Source of the DNA: an uncultured Lachnospiraceae bacterium
GTDB lineage: Bacteria > Bacillota > Clostridia > Lachnospirales > Lachnospiraceae
Reading direction: 5' to 3'
Assembly: GCA_947176065.1 (NCBI GenBank)
Contig: CAMWPB010000034.1
Location: 1-49,807 of the forward strand
DNA: 49,807 nt
Shown: in pieces, positions 15,991-26,125 of the stretch
Numbering within the stretch: position 1 is the first letter of the stretch
How the letters are laid out: every line of letters begins with the position of its first letter
Position numbers and translations under genes: made by a program
The notes under the pieces: generated by a model
Seen by the model: only the letters and a program-made list of their open reading frames with translations
What the model was told of the DNA's origin: nothing
The model's database searches: none

Positions 15991-17517
15991 TCAACCTTCC
16001 AGAAGCTGCCGTTTCCTCCCGATCATCTCGTCAATTCTCCCGATATACTGCCCCACATCCTTCACATTCTCGCACCGCTCGATCCTGTTGTCCGAAAAAA
16101 CACCCTTGGTGATGGAACCCGCTCCCAACGCCACGATTGTCTGCTTTTCCTCGTTGATCAGAATATTGTAGATGCCGTACTTGTCCCGTCTGGAATAGCC
16201 TACATTCTCGAAATTGCCCGACATATTTTTCTGCCGGTAAAGATAGTAGGGCACCATGTCCATGGCTGCCGCCCCACGGGCCGCTATCTCCATGATTTCC
16301 TCTGTATTATTGTATGCGGTCGCCCCGTTCTCCTCAATCCATTTACCCAGCTTGGACGCCCGTTTCACCGCCAGGGAATGCACCGTCAGAGCGTCCGGCG
16401 AAAGCGCTTTCACCGCCTCGATGGTGTGCGCCACATCCGCCGCCGTCTCCCCCGGCAGTCCCAGAATGATGTCCATATTGATATTGTCAAACCCGATCCG
16501 TCTGGCCAGATGAAATGCCTCTTCCACCTGCTCCACCGTATGCCGTCTGCCAATCAGGTCAAGTGTCTCCTGTTTCATGGTCTGGGGATTGACCGAAATC
16601 CTCGTCACCCCGTTTTCCAGAAGAACCCGCAATTTGTCCTCCGTAATGCTGTCGGCTCTGCCCGCCTCCACCGTAAATTCCTGCACATGGCTGAAATCAA
16701 ACGCGCTTTTCAGTTTCCCAAGAAGCCGCGCCAGTTCCTCCGCCGACAGGGAAGTGGGCGTCCCTCCCCCGATATAGACCGTGTCCAGTATTTTATCCCG
16801 CAAAAGTTTTGCCGCCGCATCGATTTCCTTCTCCAGCGCCGTCAGATACTCTCCCACTCTCTTTTTCCATGCGCCGATGGGATAAGAGGTAAAGGAGCAG
16901 TACAGACAGGTGGTCGGACAGAAGGGAATCCCCACATAAAGGCTGTAGCCGTTCTCGTAGTGCAGGGTGCTCAGAATCTCCTGCTCCCGCTTCGCAATAT
17001 CCAGTGCCAGCGCGGTTTTCTCCCCGCTCACCAGATGCATGGTTTTCAGATAGTCTGCTGTTTCCTCCTCACTCTTTCCCTGCTCCATCATGGTCATGGC
17101 GATCTTGGTGGGCCGTATCCCCGTCAGGTTGCCCCAGGGCAGGGATGTTTGCGTCTCTTCACAGAGGGAACGGTAGAAAAAGCGCTTAAACGCATTTTTG
17201 TATTCCGGGGTGCCTGTAGGCTCCTTGGGCCGCCATGCATACACGTGTCTGCTGTCTTTCCCGACCTCCTCCGCTGCGCCTTCCATGTTATGTAAACCTT
17301 CTGTGTGATCCAAATGCGCCGCGCCGCAGAAGATTTCCAGCGTCACCTCATCCTCGCCGAAATACAGCTCCATCACCGGCTCGCCTTCCAATATCCTTCT
17401 GTCCCTTACTTCTGAGTCCGGCGCAAGCATCCTCGGCTCCCACTCCGGGTAAAAGGACTTCAAAAGCGCCTGTATGTCATATTCAAACTGTGTCTTATTG
17501 CTCTTTATGATCTGCAT
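15991..17517 (-). CDS. hemZ: Coproporphyrinogen dehydrogenase-like radical SAM protein HemZ
   Basis: The ~508-residue protein has a family-specific N-terminal region of ~180 residues, including LTGIRPTKI. A radical SAM core follows with GIPFCPTTCLYCSFTSYPIG, whose CxxxCxxC cysteines (about 200, 204 and 207) hold the 4Fe-4S cluster, then VYIGGGTPTSLSAEEL. HemZ-type proteins are annotated as oxygen-independent coproporphyrinogen dehydrogenases, but many Clostridia lack the rest of the heme pathway and none of it is nearby, so the true substrate is uncertain. ATG 17517 is 8 bases from AGGGG; ATG 17523 is too close to it. Confidence 0.87.
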   Translation of the reverse strand: MQIIKSNKTQFEYDIQALLKSFYPEWEPRMLAPDSEVRDRRILEGEPVMELYFGEDEVTLEIFCGAAHLDHTEGLHNMEGAAEEVGKDSRHVYAWRPKEPTGTPEYKNAFKRFFYRSLCEETQTSLPWGNLTGIRPTKIAMTMMEQGKSEEETADYLKTMHLVSGEKTALALDIAKREQEILSTLHYENGYSLYVGIPFCPTTCLYCSFTSYPIGAWKKRVGEYLTALEKEIDAAAKLLRDKILDTVYIGGGTPTSLSAEELARLLGKLKSAFDFSHVQEFTVEAGRADSITEDKLRVLLENGVTRISVNPQTMKQETLDLIGRRHTVEQVEEAFHLARRIGFDNINMDIILGLPGETAADVAHTIEAVKALSPDALTVHSLAVKRASKLGKWIEENGATAYNNTEEIMEIAARGAAAMDMVPYYLYRQKNMSGNFENVGYSRRDKYGIYNILINEEKQTIVALGAGSITKGVFSDNRIERCENVKDVGQYIGRIDEMIGRKRQLLEG

Positions 17518-17629
17518 TATCATATCCCCTGACCGTTCTGTTCTTACGCCCGGCTGCTTTTCCCACCGGCGCGTCTTACTCTTTTACAGCTTATCATTTC
17601 TCTCCTGAAAAGTACAGCCTGCCGTCATG

Positions 17630-18316
17630 CTACCGGTTTTTCGGCAGCCCCATCTTTTCTCTCACCCCCGCCGCGTCGATGCCGGGATGGGTCAGATAGA
17701 GACGGCAGATCTGCTCTGTCGTTTCTACTGAGATCCCGTATTTGGCGGCAATCTCCGAAACCTTTTTCCCCTTATCGACATCCCGCAGGATCAGGCGCAG
17801 TTTATCCACAGAAAATGCCGTTTCCTGCCTGCTTTTGGGATCCATGGACACCTGCCCATCCTGCACAATATCCTTCCTGATAACCCGAATATCACCCGTT
17901 TTCTCTTCCACTTCCACCACCGCCATGGTCACCGGCTGGGAAAAACGTCTCGGCCCACAGCTTCCGGGATTCAGGTAAAGACAGTCGCCCTCCCTGCGCT
18001 CCTCATATTTATGGGAATGGCCGAAAACCACCAGATCATAGTTTCCTGTCTCTTTTGGCAGATACTTTTTATTATGTACCATGAAAACCCGCAGGCCGCA
18101 GATTTCCTCCGACAGTTTTTCGGGAAGTCCCTGTGCCCATTCTTTATCCGCATTCCCGCGAACGATATAGAGCGGTGCAATCTCCTGCAAGCACTCCATC
18201 ACCTTCGGGGTATTGATATCCCCCGCGTGGAGAATCACATCGCATCCCCGCAGTATCTCCACGACCTCCTCCCGCAGTTTCCCATGCGTATCCGACAGCA
18301 CACCGATTCGTTTCAT
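17630..18316 (-). CDS. YfcE/MJ0936-type metallophosphoesterase with extra C-terminal helical domain
   Basis: The 228-residue protein starts MKRIGVLSDTHGKLREEV and carries the calcineurin-like motifs DTHG, HAGDINTP, RGNADKE, VHNKK and VFGHSHKYEE, so it is a dinuclear-metal phosphodiesterase. Usual family length is about 160-180. Here ~65 further residues form a helix-turn-helix-like tail (KLRLILRDVDKGKKVSEIAAKYGI, then VETTEQICRLYL). ATG 18316 has GGAGG 8 bases upstream; an in-frame ATG at 18355 has no SD. Neighbouring genes (eno, hemZ) give no hint of substrate. Confidence 0.88.
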   Translation of the reverse strand: MKRIGVLSDTHGKLREEVVEILRGCDVILHAGDINTPKVMECLQEIAPLYIVRGNADKEWAQGLPEKLSEEICGLRVFMVHNKKYLPKETGNYDLVVFGHSHKYEERREGDCLYLNPGSCGPRRFSQPVTMAVVEVEEKTGDIRVIRKDIVQDGQVSMDPKSRQETAFSVDKLRLILRDVDKGKKVSEIAAKYGISVETTEQICRLYLTHPGIDAAGVREKMGLPKNR

Positions 18317-18378
18317 TTTCTGCTCCTCCGCTTTGAAACGTCTAACGCTCCTCATTTCTTTCCGAAAAGACAGGCAAT

Positions 18379-18499
18379 GCGAAACTCCTTACAACGGCGT
18401 TCTCATTGTGCAAATAGTATAACCATAAGCAGACCTTTGAAAGCCGTCGGCGTTGATTATACTATTTGTACAATTTCAATAACTATAATAGAGTTTCGC
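18379..18499. repeat. 121-bp nested inverted repeat between eno and the phosphoesterase gene
   Basis: Outer arms GCGAAACTC (18379-18387) and GAGTTTCGC (18491-18499) are perfect complements. Inner arms of 18 bp (18405-18422 and 18457-18474) match at 17 positions, with core CAAATAGTATAA/TTATACTATTTG. Both pairs share one centre near 18439. It fills the gap downstream of eno. It could be a hairpin terminator/processing element, a MITE-like insertion or an operator. It encodes no protein. Confidence 0.75.
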
Positions 18500-18513
18500 T
18501 ATTATCTAACTTT

Positions 18514-19960
<1,447 letters not shown>

Positions 19961-20000
19961 CCCAAAACATGTATCCATATGTTTTATATATTTCATTCAT

Positions 20001-21080
20001 TTACTTTACCGCCGTGATGGTGAGCGCGTGCATATAGGCGTCGTCTCCTCTGGCACAGGTCACCGAAACCTTCTTGCCCTCCACCAAAACCTTACAGCCG
20101 GACGGCCCGGCCGCCTTGTCCATCTTTAATTCCATTTCCCCCGCGGAAGTATCCAGCACGAGAATATTCTCTGTGGACTTACTCTTAACCGTTCCCGTCA
20201 CTGTCGCCTGGGAAGATGTATCCACCGTGGCCGACGAGCTGTCCTTAACGCCCACGATAGCCGAGGCATGGAGATTGCTGTCCGAACCTCTGAAATAAGT
20301 AACCATCAGCTTATTTTCCGGCGTCAGAACCATGCCTCTGGACGTATCCGTGCTGTCATCAATCCGAAAAGTAAAATCTCCCTCCGAGGTCGCAAGATAA
20401 AGTGTGGACTCCTCTGTGTTGTCCTTCACCGTGCCTGTCACGGATCTCGTCTCGCCGGTCACATTGACCACCGGCGCCTGGCTCTGACTGTATGTCTGTG
20501 ACGTTGTATCTGTCTGAGGCGCTGCCGCCACATCCGCAATGCTGATAGCATGCATGTAGGCGTCTTCTCCTCTGGCGCAGCTCACCACATATTTCCCGGA
20601 TACCACCAGAACCGAACAGTTGCTCAAGTCCGTGTTCTTGTCAATTTTCAGCTCCATCTCGCCCTGCGCCGTGTCCAGATGCAGCACATCTTCCGTCGTC
20701 CGCCCGTTCAACGTTCCGACCACATTGGACACCTTTGAGGTATCCACAGAAACGCTGGGGCTCTCCCCGCTCTCCGAGATGGTGACCGCATGGAGATAGC
20801 CGTCGTTTCCGTTCGCCACCGAAACACTGATCTTCTTTTCCGGCAAAAGCATCTTACAGTTGCCGGTGCTGGTGCTCCCGTCAATCTTGATCTCCATTTT
20901 CCCGTCCGAAGTATCCAGATATAACAACTTGGCTGTAGTGCCCTCCATCACCTTACCCTGCACCGTGGCGATGACTTCCTCCGCCCGCACCTCCAGCTTT
21001 GCCGTCGCTGGCACAAGCAGCAATCCGCAGGCCGCCAAAAGCGTCATACACAACCTTGCCGGTCTTTTGTATTTTTTCAT
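20001..21080 (-). CDS. Secreted protein of four tandem ~70-residue repeats
   Basis: A Sec signal peptide (KKYKRPARLCMTLLAACGLLLVPATA) is followed by four repeats at about residues 38-104, 115-185, 207-278 and 287-359. Each reads roughly V.GTV...T.E..LhLDTs.GEMElKID.sTd.s.CkvL...kkv.Vs.aRG.DaYmHAisI. The pattern suggests four small beta-barrel (OB- or SH3-like) domains; I do not recognise the family. Repeat 3 is the most divergent (CARGxDAYMHA replaced by YFRGSDSNLHA). Ser/Thr/Gln-rich linkers separate repeats 2-3 and 3-4. GGAGG lies 7 bases before ATG 21080. A role at the cell surface is inferred from the signal peptide only. Confidence 0.8.
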   Translation of the reverse strand: MKKYKRPARLCMTLLAACGLLLVPATAKLEVRAEEVIATVQGKVMEGTTAKLLYLDTSDGKMEIKIDGSTSTGNCKMLLPEKKISVSVANGNDGYLHAVTISESGESPSVSVDTSKVSNVVGTLNGRTTEDVLHLDTAQGEMELKIDKNTDLSNCSVLVVSGKYVVSCARGEDAYMHAISIADVAAAPQTDTTSQTYSQSQAPVVNVTGETRSVTGTVKDNTEESTLYLATSEGDFTFRIDDSTDTSRGMVLTPENKLMVTYFRGSDSNLHASAIVGVKDSSSATVDTSSQATVTGTVKSKSTENILVLDTSAGEMELKMDKAAGPSGCKVLVEGKKVSVTCARGDDAYMHALTITAVK

Positions 21081-21232
21081 GCTCGCTCCTCCATCCTATG
21101 TAGATTCACACTCCGTATCAAAACATACTTCTTTTAAGATTACCATAATAGATACTTATGTAAATCTATCATACAACATGCAGGAAGAAAAAAGCAAGCA
21201 CTTTTCTCGATTATCCGACAGAAATCGCCGTT

Positions 21233-22054
21233 TTATTCCTCCTCATGGGTCTCGGAAAACTCCTCCATATCACGAACCATCCCCTCCGCGATATGATTGC
21301 CAAGAAATGTCCTCCGGTCTCCCGCAACGCTCACCCTGACCTCGCACGTCCTCACCCAGTCGTCCCCGTCGCAGTACAGGGTAACCGTCTCGCCGTCCTC
21401 GTCCATGACGCCGTCCGTACACAAAAACTGGCAGTAATTGGTATCGCCCGCCTCCACGCAGAAGCTGTCCGTTTCCGCATAGTAGTTTTCCTCCATGCCC
21501 TGATTCCCCTCCGCCACCAGCTGGTCATAGGTAAATCCCACCTTCCCGGAGAGCAGAGCATCCACATCCGCCTTGTCCATCGCCCAGAAATCCGTATAGA
21601 TTTCGGGTTGGTTCCAACGCGCCAGATGCGCCTGTTTCTCCTCCTCCGTCCCCTCTCTGGATATGCCCGCACCACAGTAAAACACCTGATAGAGATTGAT
21701 CTGCGCGGGGTTTTCCCAATCAGACAACAGGAATCCGTAATTGGAGCTGTCCTGTACCCACTCCGTATACTCTTCTAATTCCTCCGATGTGAGCCTCCTG
21801 CCGTTTTCAGCTATGTCTAACCCCGTTCCATCGGGCTCTTCTTCCTCTGCGGACGGTGCCGTTTCTTCGCTTTCCTGCATCGTCACTGCCTGTCCGCCGG
21901 CCTCCGCATCTTTGGCCGCCGCCTCATCCGAACCGTCAGCTTCATCCAACACGCCAACCGTCTCCTGCTCCTGCGCCGCATTTTCCCTCTGACCGCATCC
22001 GGCACACAGTCCTATGATCAAAATGCCTGCCAAAACACCCGATTTTTTCCGCAT
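21233..22054 (-). CDS. Lipoprotein of unknown function
   Basis: The 273-residue protein has a lipobox ILIIGLCAGCGQ (acylated Cys ~20), then ~70 residues of acidic, low-complexity spacer (EEEEPDG). A globular part follows from ~80 with YGFLLSDWENPAQINLYQVFYCGAG, GFTYDQLVAEG and DTNYCQFLCTDGVMDEDGETVTLYC. I do not recognise the domain. It lies 44 bp after the FtsX-type permease, with no terminator seen between them. It may be the last product of the ytr-like operon, acting outside the membrane with that transporter. Confidence 0.78.
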   Translation of the reverse strand: MRKKSGVLAGILIIGLCAGCGQRENAAQEQETVGVLDEADGSDEAAAKDAEAGGQAVTMQESEETAPSAEEEEPDGTGLDIAENGRRLTSEELEEYTEWVQDSSNYGFLLSDWENPAQINLYQVFYCGAGISREGTEEEKQAHLARWNQPEIYTDFWAMDKADVDALLSGKVGFTYDQLVAEGNQGMEENYYAETDSFCVEAGDTNYCQFLCTDGVMDEDGETVTLYCDGDDWVRTCEVRVSVAGDRRTFLGNHIAEGMVRDMEEFSETHEEE

Positions 22055-22098
22055 ACCGTATTCTCCCCATTCACAATCCGCACTGACACACAGATTCC

Positions 22099-23451
22099 TT
22101 ATTCATTCCTGATCGCCGCCAGCGGACTTAAGCGCATCGCCCTTCTGGCCGGGAAAAATCCTGCCACCATGCCTACCATCACCGCAAACACCAGCGACAG
22201 AAACACCAGCCAGATGGGAATATAGGAAATACCGCCCGAAGTCGCCATATACTCATTGGCGTTCGCCGCCACTTTATTGATCACAACGGACAGGATAAAA
22301 CTTAAAACCAGACCGATCACTCCGCCGATAAAGCCGATAAACCCGGCTTCCATCAAAAAGAGACTGCGGATGTTGCGCAGGTCGCACCCAAGCACCTTCA
22401 TCACGCCGATCTCCTTGGTTCGCTCATAAATGGACATCATCATCGTGTTGGTGATGCCGATGGCCGCCACAAACAGGGACACCGCGCCGATGCCGCCGAG
22501 CACCGCCTGGATGTAACCCATGGTCTTCTGCTCGGACTCCACCCACTCCGCCTGACTGTAGGCGTCGTAACCCATATCCGTCAGCGCATTCTGCAAAGCC
22601 ACCACATTGTCCATGCTGTCCACATTCACAAAAAGCTGGCTATAAAAAATTTCCTTGTAGGGCTTTCCCGTCTTCGTCTGCGGCTGTCCCGGAATTACCT
22701 TGTTTTTAAAAATCTTTTGCAGCTCCTTCACGAGCTGGTCAATATCGCAGTAAGTATTCCAGCCGTACTGGGACCATTCACCCTCCCCGGGTGTGGCCTC
22801 CACCCCGCAAGTCTCGATCAGATATTTCTTCGGCGGTTTTTTCGTCTGGCCGTTCTCATCCGTGGAGCCGGACTCATAATAAGCGTTCATGTCAAAAATC
22901 ACAAAGATGGGGTCCTTCATCAGATCAATATCCGGCAATACCCCGGTATCCCAATAACTGCCGCCGCTCCCCTTGGCATTGTAAAAGTCCTGCAAGACCT
23001 GACAGCCATAGAAAAAAGTCAGTTGCCCGTCGTTTCCGGGAAGCTGTCCCTCACCCACCTTGATATCCATATCTTCGAAATACTCTCTCGGCAGTCCCTG
23101 CAGCTGCAGATATCCCTCATAACTTCCGTATTTGGCAAGGGCCTGTGTCCGCAGCATAGGGTACACCGATTCCACATGCTCCATGGCCAGGATCTCGTCA
23201 ACCAGCTTCTGATCCAGCCGCTTCACCTCCTCCGTGGAGGAGTCGCCCCATGGCTCGTTCACCGTGACCTGTGTCAGGCTCCCGTAGGACTCGTACTGCG
23301 CCATCAGGGAACGGCTCAGTCCCAGCCCCAGAGACACCATGACCACAATGGAAGCCACACCGATCACTACGCCAAGCACAGTCAGGATCGTTCTCACTTT
23401 TCTTTTCCAGAGATTACTGCTGCTCATCCGCAGCAAATCAAGAAATTTCAT
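22099..23451 (-). CDS. MacB/FtsX-type ABC transporter permease
   Basis: The 450-residue protein has one N-terminal membrane helix (RKVRTILTVLGVVIGVASIVVMVSLGLGLSRSL), a ~280-residue extracytoplasmic MacB_PCD-like domain, and three C-terminal helices of the FtsX domain (IGAVSLFVAAIGITNTMMMSIYERTKEIGVMKVLG; NIRSLFLMEAGFIGFIGGVIG; PIWLVFLSLVFAVMVGMVAGFFPARRAMRLSPLAAIRNE). Such permeases act as mechanotransducers rather than classical importers. It corresponds to YtrF of the Bacillus ytr operon, partnered with the LolD-type ATPase encoded two genes upstream. It is 28 bp behind the extracellular-domain protein gene. Confidence 0.92.
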   Translation of the reverse strand: MKFLDLLRMSSSNLWKRKVRTILTVLGVVIGVASIVVMVSLGLGLSRSLMAQYESYGSLTQVTVNEPWGDSSTEEVKRLDQKLVDEILAMEHVESVYPMLRTQALAKYGSYEGYLQLQGLPREYFEDMDIKVGEGQLPGNDGQLTFFYGCQVLQDFYNAKGSGGSYWDTGVLPDIDLMKDPIFVIFDMNAYYESGSTDENGQTKKPPKKYLIETCGVEATPGEGEWSQYGWNTYCDIDQLVKELQKIFKNKVIPGQPQTKTGKPYKEIFYSQLFVNVDSMDNVVALQNALTDMGYDAYSQAEWVESEQKTMGYIQAVLGGIGAVSLFVAAIGITNTMMMSIYERTKEIGVMKVLGCDLRNIRSLFLMEAGFIGFIGGVIGLVLSFILSVVINKVAANANEYMATSGGISYIPIWLVFLSLVFAVMVGMVAGFFPARRAMRLSPLAAIRNE

Positions 23452-23479
23452 CCAAACCTCCTCGCTGCGTCAGAACTGC

Positions 23480-25267
23480 CTACCGGAACAGATCCTTCTC
23501 CAGCTCCGCCAGCTCGGCCGCCTCAGCCGCTGCCGCCCGTTTCCTTTTGCGCAGTTTCAAAAATACGCCAAGGCCTGCTGCCGCCAGAACCACCGCTCCC
23601 GAAACGCCGACGACGATCAGGCCGGTCTTGGGTTTGCCGCCCTCTTCGCCTTCCATCATCATGTCGCCGCCCATCATATCGTCACCCATCATCATGTCAT
23701 CCATCATGACCTCATTCACAAACAGGGTGATCTCCTTTTCCTCCGTGGTCACATTACCCGCATCGTCCTCGTAGGAGATTTCCAGCTTCACAATACCGTC
23801 GTCCATGGTAGGAGCCGCACCGGTCAGCATCACGTCCACATTGCCCGTGTTGCCGGACTGGAGATTGCCCACAAAGGCCGACGCCTCCGCGATGGAATCC
23901 GCGATAAATTTCACCTGCACATTATAGAGAGTCGTCTTTCCCGTATTGTAAATGCTGAACATTACATTGGACTGGGAACCCACCTCGATACTGTCGGGCA
24001 CCACCTCCGGGATGCTCGTGTCAAAACGGCTCTCCTGCAAAATCGGAATCGACACGCTGGCCTTGTCCGTCAGGTCAAAGACCATGCCCGCATCATACTT
24101 CATATTGACATCCAGTACATAAGGTTTCTGCGCCAGATCCGCCTTCGCCGTCATCTCGATCTCGATATCCGCCGAGGTATTCGGGGCGATCTGCTCCATA
24201 TAGACGGAACTGGAACCTGACGTGGGCAGAAAAGCGGAGTAAGTGTTGGTCTTATCCTCCCCCTCCTGCGCCGCCTGCATGTCGAAGAGCACATTGGTCA
24301 CCGCCGTGTCCCTGGATGTATTTTTCACATGAATCATTAAAGTAAAGGTTTCCCCCGCAAAGACCTTGGCCGGATTCGTCTCAAAGCCCGTCACCACAAT
24401 ACGGGGCTTGGAGCCGGCAGCCTCCTGTCCGTTGCCGCCGATGATGCCGCTGCCCGGTTTACCGACTGTTTTCACATACACCGTAAGCTCCGCCGGCTCC
24501 TCGCTGCGGATGCCCGCCTTGGTGTAGGATATCTTGAATTTCAACGGGTAATATCCCGTCATCACGTCGCTTCTCGTTTTAAAATGGAAGGTAAATTCCC
24601 TGCGGTTTGCCATGGCTGCCTCTTTTGTCTGACAGCCCGGGATAAAGGGTTCCGTCTGCAGATAATTGGTGGTGTCCGGCTCAAAGGGCCACTCCGTTAC
24701 CAGCGTGGAGATCACCGGCTCCACGATCAGGTCATTCAGCTCCTCCGTACCGAAATTGACAATAGGCAGCACAATGGAAACGCCCTGCCCGTAACTCACA
24801 ACGGGAGTCTGCCAGTTATCCCCCACCTGCAAAAACTCGCTGGTTGTCTGGGTCACCTTCGCTATCGCCGCAGACTCCATGTTTCCCTTCACGGAAGACA
24901 CATAGGACCACAGCTCCGTCAGGGACATCTCCGTGTTGGCGATATAGTAGACTGCACTGTCAAAGAGCTTGTGCAGACCCTCCATCACCTTTTCATCCAG
25001 ATGATAGCGCACCTCCAGACTCTGCATATAGTAGAGCAGATCCTCATCGGCGTCAAAACGGTCGTCGTCGGTGATCACGCGGTCTGAGCTTCTCTCCACA
25101 TACTTGATCTCATTTTCGCTGACGCTGTCCTTCTCCTCCGCGTATGCCACTGACGCAGCATCCCACGACCCTGCCTGTCCACAAACGCACAACGCAAAAA
25201 ACAGGCCCGCCAATCCGCCTGCCACACGCCTCACTGTTTTCCCACAGCTTCCCATTTTCCCTCTCAT
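23480..25267 (-). CDS. Membrane-anchored extracellular protein with CARDB/NEW3-like domains
   Basis: The 595-residue protein has a signal peptide (VAGGLAGLFFALCVCG...VAYA), then an Ig-like beta-rich ectodomain resembling the COG1361/NEW3-CARDB class (KPRIVVTGFETNPAKVFAGETFTLMIHVKNTS; SQSNVMFSIYNTGKTTLYNVQVKF). A striking Met/Asp/Gly-rich stretch MMDDMMMGDDMMGGDMMMEG follows, then one membrane helix (TGLIVVGVSGAVVLAAAGLGVFL) and a basic cytoplasmic tail. It sits between the LolD-type ATPase and the FtsX permease, so it probably works with that ABC system as an extracytoplasmic subunit. The Met/Asp stretch could bind metal; this is speculation. Confidence 0.8.
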   Translation of the reverse strand: MRGKMGSCGKTVRRVAGGLAGLFFALCVCGQAGSWDAASVAYAEEKDSVSENEIKYVERSSDRVITDDDRFDADEDLLYYMQSLEVRYHLDEKVMEGLHKLFDSAVYYIANTEMSLTELWSYVSSVKGNMESAAIAKVTQTTSEFLQVGDNWQTPVVSYGQGVSIVLPIVNFGTEELNDLIVEPVISTLVTEWPFEPDTTNYLQTEPFIPGCQTKEAAMANRREFTFHFKTRSDVMTGYYPLKFKISYTKAGIRSEEPAELTVYVKTVGKPGSGIIGGNGQEAAGSKPRIVVTGFETNPAKVFAGETFTLMIHVKNTSRDTAVTNVLFDMQAAQEGEDKTNTYSAFLPTSGSSSVYMEQIAPNTSADIEIEMTAKADLAQKPYVLDVNMKYDAGMVFDLTDKASVSIPILQESRFDTSIPEVVPDSIEVGSQSNVMFSIYNTGKTTLYNVQVKFIADSIAEASAFVGNLQSGNTGNVDVMLTGAAPTMDDGIVKLEISYEDDAGNVTTEEKEITLFVNEVMMDDMMMGDDMMGGDMMMEGEEGGKPKTGLIVVGVSGAVVLAAAGLGVFLKLRKRKRAAAAEAAELAELEKDLFR

Positions 25268-25366
25268 CGCTCCTGTCCTTCCAATTTCAAAACTCTTCCA
25301 TCCGTTCCTGTCCCGTATTTTGAAAGCCCTGCGCGTCTTATCAACTATTCACGCAGGCTGTTTTCC

Positions 25367-26110
25367 TTATGTCTGCGCCGCAATCTCCTCCGGCATCTCC
25401 TGTCCGTCCCGCTCGTCTATCTCCAGAATTTTCCCGTCCCGGATCCGGATCACAATATCCGCAAAACCCGCCAGATAATTGTCATGGGTAACCATCACCA
25501 GCGTCTGGTTTTTCTCCCGCACCACCCGCTTCATCAGGTTCATCACCTCCACGGAAGTGTTGGAGTCCAGATTACCCGTAGGCTCGTCCGCAAAGATGAT
25601 CTCCGGCTCCACCACCAGCGCCCTGGCCACGCCCACACGTTGCTGCTGGCCGCCGGACATCTGGTTCGGCCTGTGCCGCTTATGTTTGGTCAGCCCCACC
25701 AGATCCAGCATCTCCTCCGCCTTTTTGTTGCGGCTCTTCTTGTCCATCCCCTGAAACGTAAGCGGCAGCGCCACATTTTCGATGGCGTTCATAGTGCCCA
25801 TCAGGTTGAAGGACTGGAAGATAAAACCGATATGCTCCCTGCGGAACGCCACAAGCTGGTTCTCCGTCTTTTTCTCCATGTGCTCTCCCGCGATCACGAT
25901 CTCGCCCTTGGTAGGCTTCTCCAATCCCGCCAGCATGTTGAGCAGCGTGGACTTGCCGGAGCCGGAGGCGCCCACGATGGAGCAGAAGCACCCCCGCCTG
26001 ATGGAGAAGCTGACCCCGTTTAAGGCCCGCACCCTCTCCTCTCCGACCCGATATATCTTATAGAGATCCTTCACCTGTATCACAGGCTCATCCCATCTGT
26101 TACCGTCCAC
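25367..26110 (-). CDS. LolD/MacB-type ABC transporter ATPase
   Basis: The 247-residue ATPase has Walker A GASGSGKSTLLNML, the Q-loop FIFQSFNLMGTMNAIENVALPL typical of MacB/LolD/FtsE, signature MSGGQQQRVGVARAL, Walker B IIFADEPTGNLDSNTS and switch His in VMVTHDN. It energises the FtsX-type permease encoded downstream; equivalent to YtrE. It follows the large ABC-2-type permease by 15 bp and is separated by 99 bp from the ectodomain protein gene. Confidence 0.94.
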   Translation of the reverse strand: MDGNRWDEPVIQVKDLYKIYRVGEERVRALNGVSFSIRRGCFCSIVGASGSGKSTLLNMLAGLEKPTKGEIVIAGEHMEKKTENQLVAFRREHIGFIFQSFNLMGTMNAIENVALPLTFQGMDKKSRNKKAEEMLDLVGLTKHKRHRPNQMSGGQQQRVGVARALVVEPEIIFADEPTGNLDSNTSVEVMNLMKRVVREKNQTLVMVTHDNYLAGFADIVIRIRDGKILEIDERDGQEMPEEIAAQT

Positions 26111-26125
26111 GTCCGTTTCCTTTCC

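Noticed and set aside
25325..25359. Hairpin AGCC(C)TGCG/CGCAGGCT between the ATPase and the ectodomain protein genes
   Set aside because: The T run is on the plus-strand side; on the transcribed strand it is followed by TTTCAAAA only, so it is not a convincing terminator inside the operon.
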